From contig OW121740.1 in NCBI GenBank assembly GCA_933228675.1, forward strand, positions 50,608,174 through 50,672,173: a DNA stretch of 64,000 nucleotides, in the 5' to 3' direction. Origin of the DNA: Stomorhina lunata (Eukaryota > Arthropoda > Insecta > Diptera > Rhiniidae). The position numbers were made by a program, and so were the translations under genes. Of this stretch, positions 37,926 to 51,407 are shown one piece after another; position 1 is the stretch's first letter; each line of letters opens with the position of its first letter. Below the pieces are notes generated by a model that saw only the letters and a program-made list of their open reading frames with translations, made no database searches and was not told the origin of the DNA.

Positions 37926-40460
37926 AAATCAAATTTTCTATAGAAAACTTTGTCATAATCAAAAACTTTGAAATAATCAACACAAAATTTTCTATGGAAA
38001 ACTTTGTCCCAAATAAAATTTTCTATAGAAAACTTTGTCACGAACAAAATTTTCTATAGAAAACTTTGTCACAAACAAAATTTTCTGTAGAAAACTTTGT
38101 CACAAACAAAATTTTCTATAGAAAACTTTGCCACAAACAAAATTTTCTATAGAAAACTTTGCCACAAACAAAATTTTCTATAGAAAACTTTGTCACAAAA
38201 AAAATTTACTATAGAAAACTTTATCACAAACAAAATTTTCTGAAGAAAACTTTAACAGAAACAAAATTTTCTATAGAAAACTTTGTCTCAAACAAAATTT
38301 TCTGTAGAAAACTTTGTCACAAACAAAATTTTCTATAGAAAACTTTGCCACAAACAAAATTTTCTATAGAAAACTTTGCCACAAACAAAATTTTCTATAG
38401 AAAACTTTGTCACAAAAAAAATTTACTATAGAAAACTTTATCACAAACAAAATTTTCTGAAGAAAACTTTAACAGAAACAAAATTTTCTATAGAAAACTT
38501 TAAGAAAAACTAAATTTTCTTTAGAAAACTTTCTGACAAACCAAAAAAACAATCAATTTTTCTATAGAAAAATTTGTCCCAAAACAATTTTTCTATAGAA
38601 AAATTTGTCCCAAAACAATTTTTCTATAGAAAAATTTGTCACAAATTAAGTTTTTTTCAGAAAACTTTGTCCCAAATGAATTTTTCTGTAGAAAAATTTG
38701 TCCAAAATAAATTTTTCTATAGAAAAATTTGTCCCAAATTAATTTTTCTGTAGAAAAATTTGTCCCAAATGAATTTTTCTATAAAAAAATTTGTCCCAAA
38801 TGAATTTTTCTATAGAAAAATTTGTCACAAATTAAGTTTTATACAGAAAGCTTTGTCCCAAATGAATTTTTCTATAGAAAAATTTGTCCAAAATAAAATT
38901 TTCTATAGAAAAATATGTCCCAAATCAATGTTTGTATAAGAAAATTTTTCACAATTCAATTTTTTTATAGAAAAATTTACCCCAATTCAATTTTTCTATA
39001 GAAACATTTGTCCCAAATAAATTTTGCTATAATACATTTTGTCCCAAATGAATTTTTCTATAGAAAAATTTGTCCCAAATGAATTTTTCTATAGAAAAAT
39101 TTGTCCCAAATGAATTTTTTTATAGAAAAATTTGTCCCAAATGAATTTTTCTATAGAAAAATTTGTCCCAAATGAATTTTTCTATAGAAAAATTTGTACC
39201 ACATCAATTTTTCTATGGAAAAATTTGTCCCATATCAATTTTTCTATGGAAAAGTTTTGTCCCAAATCAATTCTTCTATAGAAAAATTTGTCCCATTTTT
39301 TTTTCTATAGAAAAATTTGTCCCGAATTTATTTTTCTATAGAAAAATTTGTTCCAAATTTATTTTTCTATAGAAAAATTTGTCACAAATTTATTTTTCTA
39401 TAAAAAAATTGGTCCCAAATGAATTTTTCTATAGAAAAATTTGTCCCAAATGAATTTTTCTATACAAAAATTTGTCCTAAATGAATTTTTCTATAGAAAA
39501 ATTTGTCCCAAATGAATTTTTCTATAAAAAAATTTGTCCCAAATGAATTTTTCTATAAAAAAATTTGTCCAAATGAAATTTCTATAGAAAAGTTTGTCCC
39601 AAATTTATTTTTCTATAGAAAAATTTGTCCCAAAATTATTTTCTATAGAAAAATTTGTCCCAAATTAATTTTTCTATAGAAAAATTTGTCCCAAATTTAT
39701 TTTTCTATAGAAAAATTTATCCCAAATTTATTTTTCTATAGAAAAATTTGTCCTAAATGAATTTTTCTATAGAAAAATTTGTCCCAAATGAATTTTTCTA
39801 TAAAAAAATGTGTCCCAAATGAATTTTTCTATAGAAAAATTTGTCCCAAATGAATTTTTCTATAAAAAAATTTGTCCCAAATTAAATTTTCTATAGAAAA
39901 ATTTGTCCCAAATTAAATTTTCTATAGAAAAATTTGTCCCAAACTAATTTTTCTATAGAAAAATTTGTCCCAAATTAATTTTTCTATAGAAAACTTTGTC
40001 CCAAATTAATTTTTCTATAGAAAAATTTGTCCCAAATTAATTTTTCTATAGAAAAATTTGTCTCAAATTACCTTTTCTATAGAAATATTTGTCCCAAATT
40101 TATTTTTCTATAGAAAAAATTGTCCCAAATTTATTTTTCTATAGAAAATTTTTCCCAAATTTATTTTCTGTAGAAAAATTTGTCCTAAATTTATTTTTCT
40201 ATAGAAAAATTTGTTCCAAATTTATTTTTCTAAAGAAAAATTTGTCCCAAATTTATTTTCCTTTAGAAAAATTTGTCCCAAATTTATTTTTCTATAAAAA
40301 AAAAATTGTCCCAATTGAACTCTTTTAAAGATAATATTGTCCCAAAAGAACCTTTCTATATAAAAGTTTGTCTCATTTCTAATTTTCTATAGAAATTTTG
40401 GCTTTTGAATTTTTCTTTAGAAACATTTGTTCCAATCTAGTTCTTCTGTTTGTCCCACTG
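37926..40460. repeat. CTATAG array, 31-bp unit, reverse spacers CTTTGTCACAAAC, then TTTGTCCCAAAT
   Basis: About 82 units. From 37926 to ~38535 the unit is TTTTCTATAGAAAACTTTG plus TCACAAAC. From there to 40460 it is TTTTTCTATAGAAAAATTTG plus TCCCAAAT and GAATT, TTAAT or TTTAT. A seven-unit block is duplicated: the rare variant CTGAAGAAAACTTTAACAG occurs near 38240 and 38457, 217 bp apart (7 x 31). Confidence 0.96.
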
Positions 40461-41815
40461 TGCGGTGGTTTTCAAAACTTCGATCTTTTAAAGCCATAAA
40501 TCACTTATAATTTGTTGACATTTGTATATAAATATTAAAAAATTCAACATAATATTTACAAATTTTTGAAAACATAATATTTTGTTTAAGGTCATCTAAT
40601 TAAATGTAAAACCAAAAACAAAATGAAAACAAGACAATTTGTTCAAAACACTCCCAGTTCAAATTTAAAAAAAATAACATAAAACCACAAAAATCAAAAA
40701 TAAAAGCAAAAATAATTCATTGCCATAGAAAAAATATCTATTTAAATTTTTGTAAATATATTTATTTATGGGATACATGTGTATATAATTTAGAAAATAT
40801 AGACTAAACAACGACATAATTCTTTATATTTAATAGAATTTTGTTATTTTTAGAATTTCAAACAAATTTTTAGCTCAAATAGAAAACAGTACAAATCTTT
40901 TTGTAGTTACTCATTTCAACAAAAAATAAAAGACTATAAACAAAAAAATAAGACTAATTTTAGCTCTAGAAAAATACAGAAAATTAAATGATTTTACTGC
41001 CCGTAAAAACTGAGTCCAATACATAAAAATGCACTTTGATTTGATTTCAAAATCGAAACGAACGCGCCACAATGGCTGGCAAATGGTTAACGGTAAATGT
41101 TTAATAGAGACAGGAAACAATAAGGGTGTTCACAGAAGATAAAAAGCCAAATAAAATCTCAATTTTAAACCCAATTTTTCAACTTTATAAGAAAATCTTA
41201 CATTTTCCTGGGCTCCCCCTAATAAACTTTACCTTATATTTTCTTTGATTTAAACCATCAGGTTTTCTTTCGTTGATGCATTTTAAACACTTAATATATT
41301 TATTTTGCAATTTCTATATTTCATTTAATTTTATGTATTTTTTTGGCAATTGCCAAATATATTTGAAACTTTGAAAATTAAATTAAAATAGCTTTTTCAT
41401 TAAAATTTATGGCCGGTTTCAACACAAAGCATTCAATGTAATAAAAGGAAAAAAAATATAAATTATTTATGCTTTAAGATTTTCAAAAGTAAAAAACTTA
41501 CAAGAAAACTAAAAAAAAACACTTCATTAAGTAATTAGGTTTTTATTTGAAGAATAATAAAAAAATCCAATCTTAAAACATTAAAAACATCAAAGCAATA
41601 ATGCCGCCTTATTATGCAATTAAATAACAATCACTGCAATTGTAAAGCTTTTAGAGCTTGAAAGTAAAATTTAGAGAAGCTTGTCAATAAAATGTTCAAG
41701 ATCTTTGTGAAAATAAGCTTTTAATAAAAATGACGGAAAGGTGTCAAATAGTAATGATTTATGGTCTTAGATATATTCTCTAATTTATGATTATAATGTC
41801 TTGAAATTAGAGATT
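40461..41815. other. Single-copy intronic stretch
   Basis: No exon, RNA gene or repeat recognised. The minus-strand frame at 40911-41120 resembles no known protein. Confidence 0.5.
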
Positions 41816-43880
41816 AAATTAAAGCAAATTTTTCAAAAGAAAAAATAAATTGGGATTAATTTAAAAAAAAAAAATATTTTCTAGAGAAAAATTTATTTGA
41901 AAAAATTTTTCTATATCAAAATTCATTTTAAACAAATATACTTTGAAAATTTCTCTTTTACTACAGAAACATTTATTAAGGACACATTTTTCCATAGAAA
42001 TATCATTTAAGACGAAATTTTTCTAAAGAAAAATTGATTTTGGAAAAAATTTTCTATACAAAAATTCATTTGGGACAAATTTTTCTGTAGAAAAATTTAT
42101 TTGGATAAATTTATTGGGAGAAATTTTTCTATAGAAAAATTTAATTGGGACAAATTTTTCTATAGAAAATTTAATTGGGACAAATTTTTCTATACAAAAA
42201 TTTGGTGTTAAGGAAAATTTTTTATAGAAAAATTTAATCGGGACAAATTTTTCCATAGAAAAATTTTGTTTAAAGACAAATTTTTCTGTAGAAATTTATT
42301 AAGGACACATTTTTCCATAGAAATATCATTTAAGACGAAATTTTTCTATAGAAAAATTGATTTTGGAAAAAATTTTCTATACAAAAATTCATTTGGGACA
42401 AATTTTTCTGTAGAAAAATTTATTTGGATAAATTTATTGTGAGAAATTTTTCTATAGAAAAATTTAATTGGGACAAATTATTCTATAGAAAATTTAATTG
42501 GGACAAATTTTTCTATAGAAAAATTTGGTGTAAAGGCAAATTTTTTATAGAAAAATTTAATCGGGACAAATTTTTCCATAGAAAAATTTTCTTTAAAGAC
42601 AAATTTTTCTATAGATAAATTGATTTGGAACAAATTTTTCTATAGAAAAATTTATTTGGGACAAATTTTTTTATAGAAAAATTTATTTGGAACAAATTTT
42701 TCTATAGAAAAATTTAGTTGGGACAAATTTTTATATAGAAAAATTTAATTGGGACAAATTTTTCTATAGAAAAATTTAATTGGGACAAATTTTTCTATAG
42801 AAAAATTTAATTGGGACAAATTTTTCTATAGAAAAATTTAATTGGGACACATTTTTCTATAGAAAAATTTAATTTGGACACATTTTTCTATAGAAAAATT
42901 TAATTGGGATAAAATTTTTCTATAGAAAAGTTTATTTGGCATATAATTTTTTATATAAAAATTTAATTGGGATAAAATTTTTCTATAGAAAAATTTAATT
43001 GGGACAATTTTATCTATAGAAACATTTAATTGGGACTAATTTTTCTAAAAAAAATTGATTTCGGCAATTTTTTCTATAGAAAAAGTTATTTGAAACAAAT
43101 TTTTCTACAGAAAAAAATATTTAGGAATATTTTTTCTATAGAAAAATAAATTTGGGAGAAATTTTTCTATAGAAAAATAAATTTGGGACAAATTTTTCTG
43201 TAGAAAAATAAATTTGGGACAAATTTTTCTATAGAAAAATAAATTTGGGACAAATTTTTCTATAGAAAAATTAATTTAGGACAAATTTTTCTATAGAAAA
43301 ATAATTTGGGACAAATTTTTCTATAGAAAAATTAGTTTGGGACAAATTTTTCTATAGAAAAATTAATTTGGAACAAATTTTTCTATAGAAAAATTAATTT
43401 GGAACAAATTTTTCTATAGAAAAATTAATTTGGAACAAATTTTTCTATAGAAAAATTAATTTGGATCAAATTTTTCTATAGAAAAATTTATTTGGGACAA
43501 ATTTTTCTAGAGAAAAATTGATTTGGAACAAACTTCTCTAAAGAAAAATTCATTTGTGAAAAATTTGTCTATAGAAAAATTCGTTTTGGACAAATTCTCT
43601 TCCATAGAAAAATTCATTTGGGATAAATTAAAAATTAATTTGCGACAAATTTTTCTATAAAAAATTTAATTGCTAAAAATTTTTTTGCAGAAAAATTTTA
43701 TGGTGACAAATGTTTCTATAGAAAAATTGATTAAAGACAAATTTTTCTACAGAAAAATTTAAATGTGACAAATTTTTATTTAAATAGAAAAATTAATTTG
43801 GATAAATTTTTCTAAAATTTTCGTAAAACAATAAAAATTAATTGATTTGGCACAAATTTTTCTGTAGCAAATTAATTTCT
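41816..43880. repeat. CTATAG array, forward spacer TTGGGACAAA
   Basis: About 66 units of ~31 bp. The left 0.6 kb is diverged and includes a ~323-bp block present twice in tandem (AAGGACACATTTTTCCATAG near 41978 and 42301). Spacers drift from AATTGGGACAAA to AATTTGGGACAAA to AATTTGGAACAAA along the array. Confidence 0.95.
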
Positions 43881-43889
43881 AAATCATCT

Positions 43890-44830
43890 TTTCTGTAGAA
43901 AGTTTGTCCCCAATTTGTTTTTCTATAGAAGAATTTGTCCCAAAATAAATTTTTCTGTAGAAAAATGTGTCCCAAATTAATTTTTCTATAGAAGAATTTG
44001 TCCCAAATATATTTTTCTATTAAAAACTGTATCTCAAATTCATTTTTCTATAGAAAAATTTGTCCCAAATTCATTTTTCTATAGAAAAAGGTGTCCCAAA
44101 TTAATATTTCTATAGAAAAATTTGTCTTAAATTAATTTTTCTATTGAAGAATTTGTCCCAAATTAATTTTTCTATAGAAAAAATTTTTCTATATGAATTT
44201 TTCTATAGAAATATTTGTTAGAATATTTGTCGCTAATTAATTTCTCAATAGAAGAATGTGTCCCAAATTTATTTTTCTATAGAAAAATTTGTCCCAAATT
44301 CATTTTGCTATAGAATAATTTGTCCCAAATTAATTTTCTTCAAAAAATTTGTCCCAAATTAATTTTTCTATAGAAAAAATTTTTCCAAATTAATTTTTCT
44401 ATGAAAAAATTTTCCCAAATTAATTTTTCTATGGAAAAATTTGTATCAAATTTATTTTTCTATAGAAAAATTTGCCCCAAATTTATTTTTCGATACAAAA
44501 AATTTGTTTCAAATTGATTTTTCTATAGAAAATTTTGTCTCAAATATTTGTCACAAATTGATTTTTCTATACAAAGAAATTGTCTCAAATTGATTTTTCT
44601 ATAAAAAAATTTGTCCCAAATTTATTTTTGGATAGAAACATTTTTCCTATTTTAATTTTGGTATAAAAAAATTTGTCCCAATTTCAGTTTTTTATAGAAA
44701 AATTTCTCCCAAGTTAATTTTTCTTTAGAAAAATTTGTCGCATATTAATTTTTCAATAAAAAAATGTGTCCCAAATATATTTTGCTATAGAAAAATTTGT
44801 CCTAAACATTTATTGATATAATTTTTTAAT
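43890..44830. repeat. CTATAG array, reverse spacer TTTGTCCCAAATT
   Basis: About 30 diverged units. Orientation switches from the previous array within roughly 20 bases at ~43885, so the two arrays form a head-to-head inverted repeat with almost no spacer. Confidence 0.93.
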
Positions 44831-46190
44831 AAAAAATTAATCTTAGAGGTATAATTTAATAGAAAAGATTTTAGTATCAATTTCCTTTCAATAAAAAGTT
44901 TTCATAAACTCTTACTATTATTAAACACCCACCCATAACAAGTCACCTTTCAAATAAAATCATCTTCAGTTTCAAGCTTATAATAATATGCATTTTGCCG
45001 GCTTTATTGTTTGTAATTTAAAATTTTAATTAATATTTCGCTATGAAATTGAATTAAATATTCACAACAGCAATAATAAAACGCCCTCTATACTTCCTTA
45101 AATAAAGCGAGTGTTAATTATTAAACTCTTCTCAAGAGATAAAATAAATGTTTTATTTATTAGCCATATGGACAATTAAATAAATAATGACGGGGTTTAC
45201 ATTAGCGTTTTTTTTTATATTTTTTGTATTGTAATAAATTCATCAATTTTTTGTAAAGAAAAAACAAACTAAATAAATATTTATAACAAGTTTTTGCCAT
45301 AATTAAATATTAATTATACGCTCCATTGCCACTTAAGTATTTTACTCAGTCACACACAAACACACATACATATACATAATTACTCTCTCATACACACATA
45401 AAGTAAGAGATTGAGAGTTTCTTGGTGTGAGTTTAAGCTTAATTTGACTTAATTAAACTAAAAATTAAAGCTTTTGTTTTCTTAAATTATAATTTATGTT
45501 TTTACTCTGGGTATCATGTATTTGTGTGTGTGTGTGAGAGAGTGTGTGTGTTTCGTTATTTGTTTGCTATATTTTATTATCTGTGCCAAGTGCACAATTT
45601 TCATGTTCAAGGTGACAAATAATCATCATCATCATCGTCGTTTTTATTGTAGTAGTCGTCAAACCCCACAACTATAATAACCAACAACAATAATCAAGAA
45701 AAACAATAATAATAACGACAACGACAACATTAACAACAGAAAAAAACAGCAATGACAAACAGCTTTGAAAACTGAAAATGGTTACAGAAAATTCAAATAA
45801 ATATTCACAACTAATCACTATTACACACACTCACACATACAAACACATAATCAACAATTGCATTTTCAAATAAAATTGAAAAACTACAAAACATTGACAC
45901 ACTCTTACCCACACACACACATACACTCCCATCTAATCTCTAACCATTTTTTAATGTTTTCTATTTTGTTTTTCTTCTAACTCATTATTTTACTCAGTTC
46001 ATTTGTTTGTAGTTTGTACTTTGTTCCTGAATTCATTTAGATTTTTATCATCGAATTTACTTGAAAACTCACACACACTCACTTGGATATATTCTCATGA
46101 TTCTACTTAAAACGAAACCACTGCACCCACATTATCGAACACGTTTCAGTGCAATTTTAAGCCATGTGTGCCATACAAGTACACCGTTTC
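44831..46190. other. Single-copy stretch with dinucleotide microsatellites
   Basis: Contains CA-rich tracts near 45350-45400, 45825-45850, 45900-45925 and 46068-46080, a TG/AG tract near 45524-45553, and ATC and AAC triplet runs at 45625-45740. No exon recognised. Confidence 0.6.
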
Positions 46191-46194
46191 CAAA

Positions 46195-47805
46195 AAATTT
46201 TCTTTAGAAAAATTCTCTTGGGACAAATTTTTCTATAGAAAAAAAATTTGGGACAAATTTTTCTATAGAAAAATAAATTTGGGACAAATTTTTCTATAGA
46301 AAAATAAATTTGGGACAAATTTTTCTATAGATAAATAAATTTGGGACAAATTTTTCTATAGAAAAATAAATCTGGAACAAAATTTTCTATAGAAAAATTA
46401 ATTTTTGACAAATTTTTCTATAGAAAATTTAATTTGGGACACATTATTCTATAGAAAAATTAATTTGGGACACATTTTTCTACAGAAAAATTAATTTGGG
46501 ACAAATTTTTCTATAGAAAAATTAAACTGGGACAAATTTTTCTATAGAAAAATTAATTTGGGACAAATTTTTCTATAGAAAAATTAATTTGGGACAAATT
46601 TTTCTATAGAAAAATTAATTTTTGACAAATTTTTCTATAGAAAAATTAATTTTTGACAAATTTTTCTATAGAAAAATTAATTTGGGACAAATTTTTCTAT
46701 AAAAAACTTAATTTGGGACAAATTTTTCTATAGAAAAATTAATTTTGACAAATTTTTCTATAGAATAATTAATTTGGGACAAATTTGTCTATAGAAAAAT
46801 TAATCTGGGACAAATTTTTCTATAGAAAATTTAATTTGGGACAAATTTTTCTATAGAAAAATTAATTTGGGACAAATTTTTCTATAGAAAAATTAATTTC
46901 GGACAAATTTTTCTATAAAAAAAATTAATTTGGGATAAATTTTTCTATAGAAAAATTAATTTGGGACAAATTTTTCTATAGAAAAATTAATTTGGGACAA
47001 ATTTTTCTATAGAAAAATTAATTTGGGACAAATTTTTCTATAGAAAAATTAATTTGGGACAAATTTTTCTATAGAAAAATTAATTTGGGACAAAGTTTTC
47101 TATAGAAAAATTAATTTGGGACAAATTTTTCTATAGAAAAATTAATTTGGGACAAATTTTACTATAGAAAAATTAATTTGGGACAAAATTTTCTATAGAA
47201 AAATAAATTTGAGACACATTTTTCTATAAAAAAATTAACTTGGGACAAATTTTTCTATAGAAAAATAAATTTGGGACAAATTTTTCTATAGAAAAATAAG
47301 TTTGGGTCAAAATTTTCTATAGAAAAATAAATTTGGGACAAAATTTTCTATAGAAAAATAAATTTGAAACAAATTTTTCTATAGAAAAATTAACTTGAGA
47401 CAAATTTTTCTATAGAAAAATTCATTTGGGATATTTTTTTCTAAAAAAAATCACTTGGGACAAACTTTTCTATAGAAAAATTCATTTGGGACATAATTTT
47501 TCTATAGAAAATCAATTTGGAACAAATTTTTCTATAGCATGATTCATTTGGAACAAATTTTTCTATAGAAAAATTCATTTGAGACAAATTTTTCTATAGA
47601 AAAATTAATTTGTTGTAAGTTTTTCTACAGAAAAATTAGTTTGAAACTATTTTTTTTATAAAATAATTAATTTTGCAGAAAATGTTCTATAGAAAATTTC
47701 ATTTGAGACACATTTTTGTAAAGAAAAATTCATTGGAGACAAATTTTTCTATAGAAAAATTCAATTGAAACAAATTTTTCTATAGAAAAATACATTTTAA
47801 GATTT
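46195..47805. repeat. CTATAG array, forward spacer AATTTGGGACAAA
   Basis: About 52 units of 31 bp, well conserved between 46240 and 47440 and diverged at the right end where the spacer shifts towards CATTTGAGACAAA, the type that fills the next array. Confidence 0.96.
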
Positions 47806-48560
47806 TTGTATTATTTTTGGAAATGGTGTCCAGTGGAACCTCAATCCATTTTTTTACAATTTTTTTTCGTTCATATGTAATTTTATGATTATTTATTTGT
47901 TTTGTTTTTTTTTACATTTGGTATTTAGGCTAGTAGGTTAATGCAAAAATATACTTACAATTAATTAAAATTTATTAGCAACAATAATAATTATTTAGAT
48001 CATATAACAAATGGCGTTTGAGCCAAATAGTCGGTAATATCCATAAAATTAATTGTATCAGAAGGTACGAATAAATAAATATTTAAGCACATGTGCGCTA
48101 ATAATTAAACCTACACATAAACTTATTAGAGTTGTATCAATATATTACAAAATTACAATAATATTTTGTTACAGAAAATTAAATTGCATGCCCTTAACCA
48201 AAACAACATAATGGATTTTTTATCACTCATACGCTGTGAGAGGTCACTGTGATAAAAGTTGGCATTAGTCATACGCTGAATTGACCTAAATAGTTTAACA
48301 TTTTTAAGTTCAATTTAAATGACTTTAAAATTTATAAATTTATTGTTTTTTATAGAATCCGATTCAAGTGACCTAATTCCTGAAACAATGGCACTTCCTT
48401 AAGTTTTGGTATTGTAGTGAGATAATCGCAAAATGTTAGGCTATTAAAAAGTCATCAACGTTTTAATGTTATGTAAGAAAATTTATGCTTAAATCTGTTT
48501 AAAAAGACCACACATTTGGCTCCTAATGATACTAAGGGTCGAAACAAAAACATAATAAAA
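47806..48560. other. Single-copy stretch
   Basis: 0.75 kb without tandem structure. Two near-repeats, CATACGCTG at 48229 and 48271, are the only feature noted. No exon seen. Confidence 0.5.
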
Positions 48561-48561
48561 G

Positions 48562-51072
48562 AGACCAATTTTATTATAGAAAAATTCATTTAAGACAAAT
48601 TTTTCTATAGAAAAAATTATTTGAGACAAATTTTTCTATAGAAAAATTAATTTGAGACAAATTTTTCTATAGAGAAATTCATTTGAGACAAATTTTTCTA
48701 TAGAGAAATTCATTTGAGACAAATTTTTCTATAGAAAAATTCATTTGAGACAAATTTTTCTATACAAAATTAATTTGAGACAAATTTTTCTGTAGAAAAA
48801 TTCATTTGAGACAAATTTTTCTATAGAAAAATTAATTTTAAGACAAATTTTTCTATAGAAAAATTCATTTGAGACAAATTTTTCTATAGAAAAATTCATT
48901 TGAGACAATTTTTTCTATAGAAAAATTCATTTGAGACAAATTTTTCTACAGACAAATTCATTTGAGACAAATTTTTCTATAGAAAAATTCATTTGAGACA
49001 AATTTTTCTACAGACAAATTCATTTGAGACAAATTTTTCTATAGAAAAATTCATTTGAGACAAATTTTTCTATAGAACAATTCATTTGAGACAAATTTTT
49101 CTATAGAAAAATTCATTTGAGACAAATTTTTCTATAGAAAAATTCATTTGAGACAAATTTTTCTATAGAAAAATTCATTTGAGACAAATTTTTCTATAGA
49201 AAAATTTATTTGAGACAAATTTTTCTATAGAAAAATTCATTTGAGACAAATTTTTAAAAAGAAAAATTCATTTGAGACAAATTTTTCTATAGAAAAATTC
49301 ATTTGAGACAAATTTTTCTATAGAAAAATTCATTTGAGACAAATTTTTCTATAGAAAAATTCATTTGAGACAAATTTTTCTATAGAAAAATTCATTTGAG
49401 ACAAATTTTTCTGTAGAAAAATTCATTTGAGACAAATTTTTCTATAGAAAAATTCATTTGAGACAAATTTTTCTATAGAAAAATTCATTTGAGACAAATT
49501 TTTCTATAGAAAAATTCATTTGAGACAAATTTTTCTATTGAAAAATTCATTTGAGACAAATTTTTCTATAGAAAAATTCATTTGAGACAAATTTTTAAAA
49601 AGAAAAATTCATTTGAGACAAATTTTTCTATAGAAAAATTCATTTGAGACAAATTTTTCTATAGAAAAATTCATTTGAGACAAATTTTTCTATAGAAAAA
49701 TCATTTGAGACAAATTTTTCTATAGAAAAATTCATTTGAGACCAATTTTTCTATAGAAAAATTCATTTGAGACAAATTTTTCTATAGAAAAATTCATTTG
49801 AGACAAATTTTTCTATAGAAAAATTCATTTGAGACAAATTTTTCTATAGAAAAATTCATTTGAGACAAATTTTTCTATAGAAAAATCATTTGAGACAAAT
49901 TTTTCTATAGAAAAATTCATTTGAGACAAATTTTTCTATAGAAAAATTCATTTGAGACAAATTTTTCTATAGAAAAATTCATTTGAGACAAATTTTTCTA
50001 TAGAAAAATTCATTTGAGACAAATTTTTCTGTAGAAAAATTCATTTGAGACAAATTTTTCTATAGAAAAATTCATTTGAGACAAATTTTTCTATAGAAAA
50101 ATTCATTTGAGACAAATTTTTCTATAGAAAAATTCATTTGAGACAAATTTTTCTATTGAAAAATTCATTTGAGACAAATTTTTCTATAGAAAAATTCATT
50201 TGAGACAAATTTTTAAAAAGAAAAATTCATTTGAGACAAATTTTTCTATAGAAAAATTCATTTGAGACAAATTTTTCTATAGAAAAATTCATTTGAGACA
50301 AATTTTTCTATAGAAAAATCATTTGAGACAAATTTTTCTATAGAAAAATTCATTTGAGACCAATTTTTCTATAGAAAAATTCATTTGAGACAAATTTTTA
50401 AAAAGAAAAATTCATTTGAGACAAATTTTTCTATAGAAAAATTCATTTGAGACAAATTTTTCTATAGAAAAATTCATTTGAGACAAATTTTTCTATAGAA
50501 AAATCATTTGAGACAAATTTTTCTATAGAAAAATTCATTTGAGACCAATTTTTCTATAGAAAAATTCATTTGAGACAAATTTTTCTATAGAAAAATTCAT
50601 TTGAGACACATTTTTCTATAGAAAAATTCATTTGAGACAAATTTTTCTATAGAAAAAATTCATTTGAGACAAATTTTTCTATAGAAAAATTCATTTGAGA
50701 CACATTTTTCTATAGAAAAATTCATTTGAGACAAATTTTTCTATAGAAAAATTCATTTGAGACAAAGTTTTCTATAGAAAAATTAATTTGAGACAAATTT
50801 TTCTATAGAAAAATTCATTTGAGACAAATTTTTCTATAGAAAAATTCATTTGAGACAAATTTTTCTGTAGAAAAATTCATTTGAGACAAATTTTTCTGTA
50901 GAAAAATTCATTTGAGACAAATTTTTCTATAGAAAAATTCATTTGAGACAAATTTTTCTGTAGAAAAATTCATCTAAGGCAAATTTTTGTATAGAAAAAT
51001 TAATTTGAAACAAATTTGTCTATAGCAAAATTCATTTGAGACAAATTTTTCTATAGAAAAATTTCTTTTGAG
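48562..51072. repeat. CTATAG array, 31-bp unit, spacer CATTTGAGACAAA
   Basis: About 81 highly similar units. Rare variants mark internal block duplications. CTGTAG near 49411 and 50029, TTCTATTG near 49533 and 50151, and TTTTTAAAAAG near 49592 and 50210 all lie 618 bp apart. A further TTTTTAAAAAG copy at 50395 lies 185 bp on, and an earlier one at 49251 lies 341 bp (11 x 31) before. Confidence 0.97.
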
Positions 51073-51272
51073 ACCAAAAAACTTGGATTAATTAAAAGCT
51101 TTTAAAAGTTATTTTATTTGTATCAAAAGCTAGACAAGAATTTAAAATTTCAAACTTTTGTTATTTTTAAATTTCTTTCTTTGTTTTCAAACAAGTCTTG
51201 TTATAGTTAAGGAACTGTTGTTGAATTTTTTTGTTTCTAGAAAAACTAGAAACAATTTCCTTTTCAATAATC
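51073..51272. other. Short single-copy flank
   Basis: AT-rich DNA between the array and the hairpin element; nothing recognised. Confidence 0.5.
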
Positions 51273-51275
51273 TAA

Positions 51276-51404
51276 TGTAGGGTTCATGTAACTCAAGCGT
51301 CTGACGATTGAGTGAAATTTACATGTATTTTGTTTTTGTTACAATAACAAAACACATGTAAATTTCACTCAATCGTAAGACGCTTGAGTTATATGAACCC
51401 TACA
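51276..51404. mobile_element. 129-bp full-length hairpin MITE
   Basis: The interval is a near-perfect inverted repeat along almost its whole length. The left arm starts TGTAGGGTTCATGTAACTC and the right arm ends with its complement, with two mismatches in the first 50 bases. It is flanked by TAA at 51273-51275 and 51405-51407, which fits a 3-bp target-site duplication as in PIF/Harbinger elements. A TA duplication inside (TAGGGTTC...GAACCCTA) would instead fit Tc1/mariner. It has no coding capacity. Confidence 0.75.
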
Positions 51405-51407
51405 TAA

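Noticed and set aside
48562..51072. CRISPR-like array
   Set aside because: Units are contiguous tandem repeats without unique spacers; the context is a eukaryotic intron.
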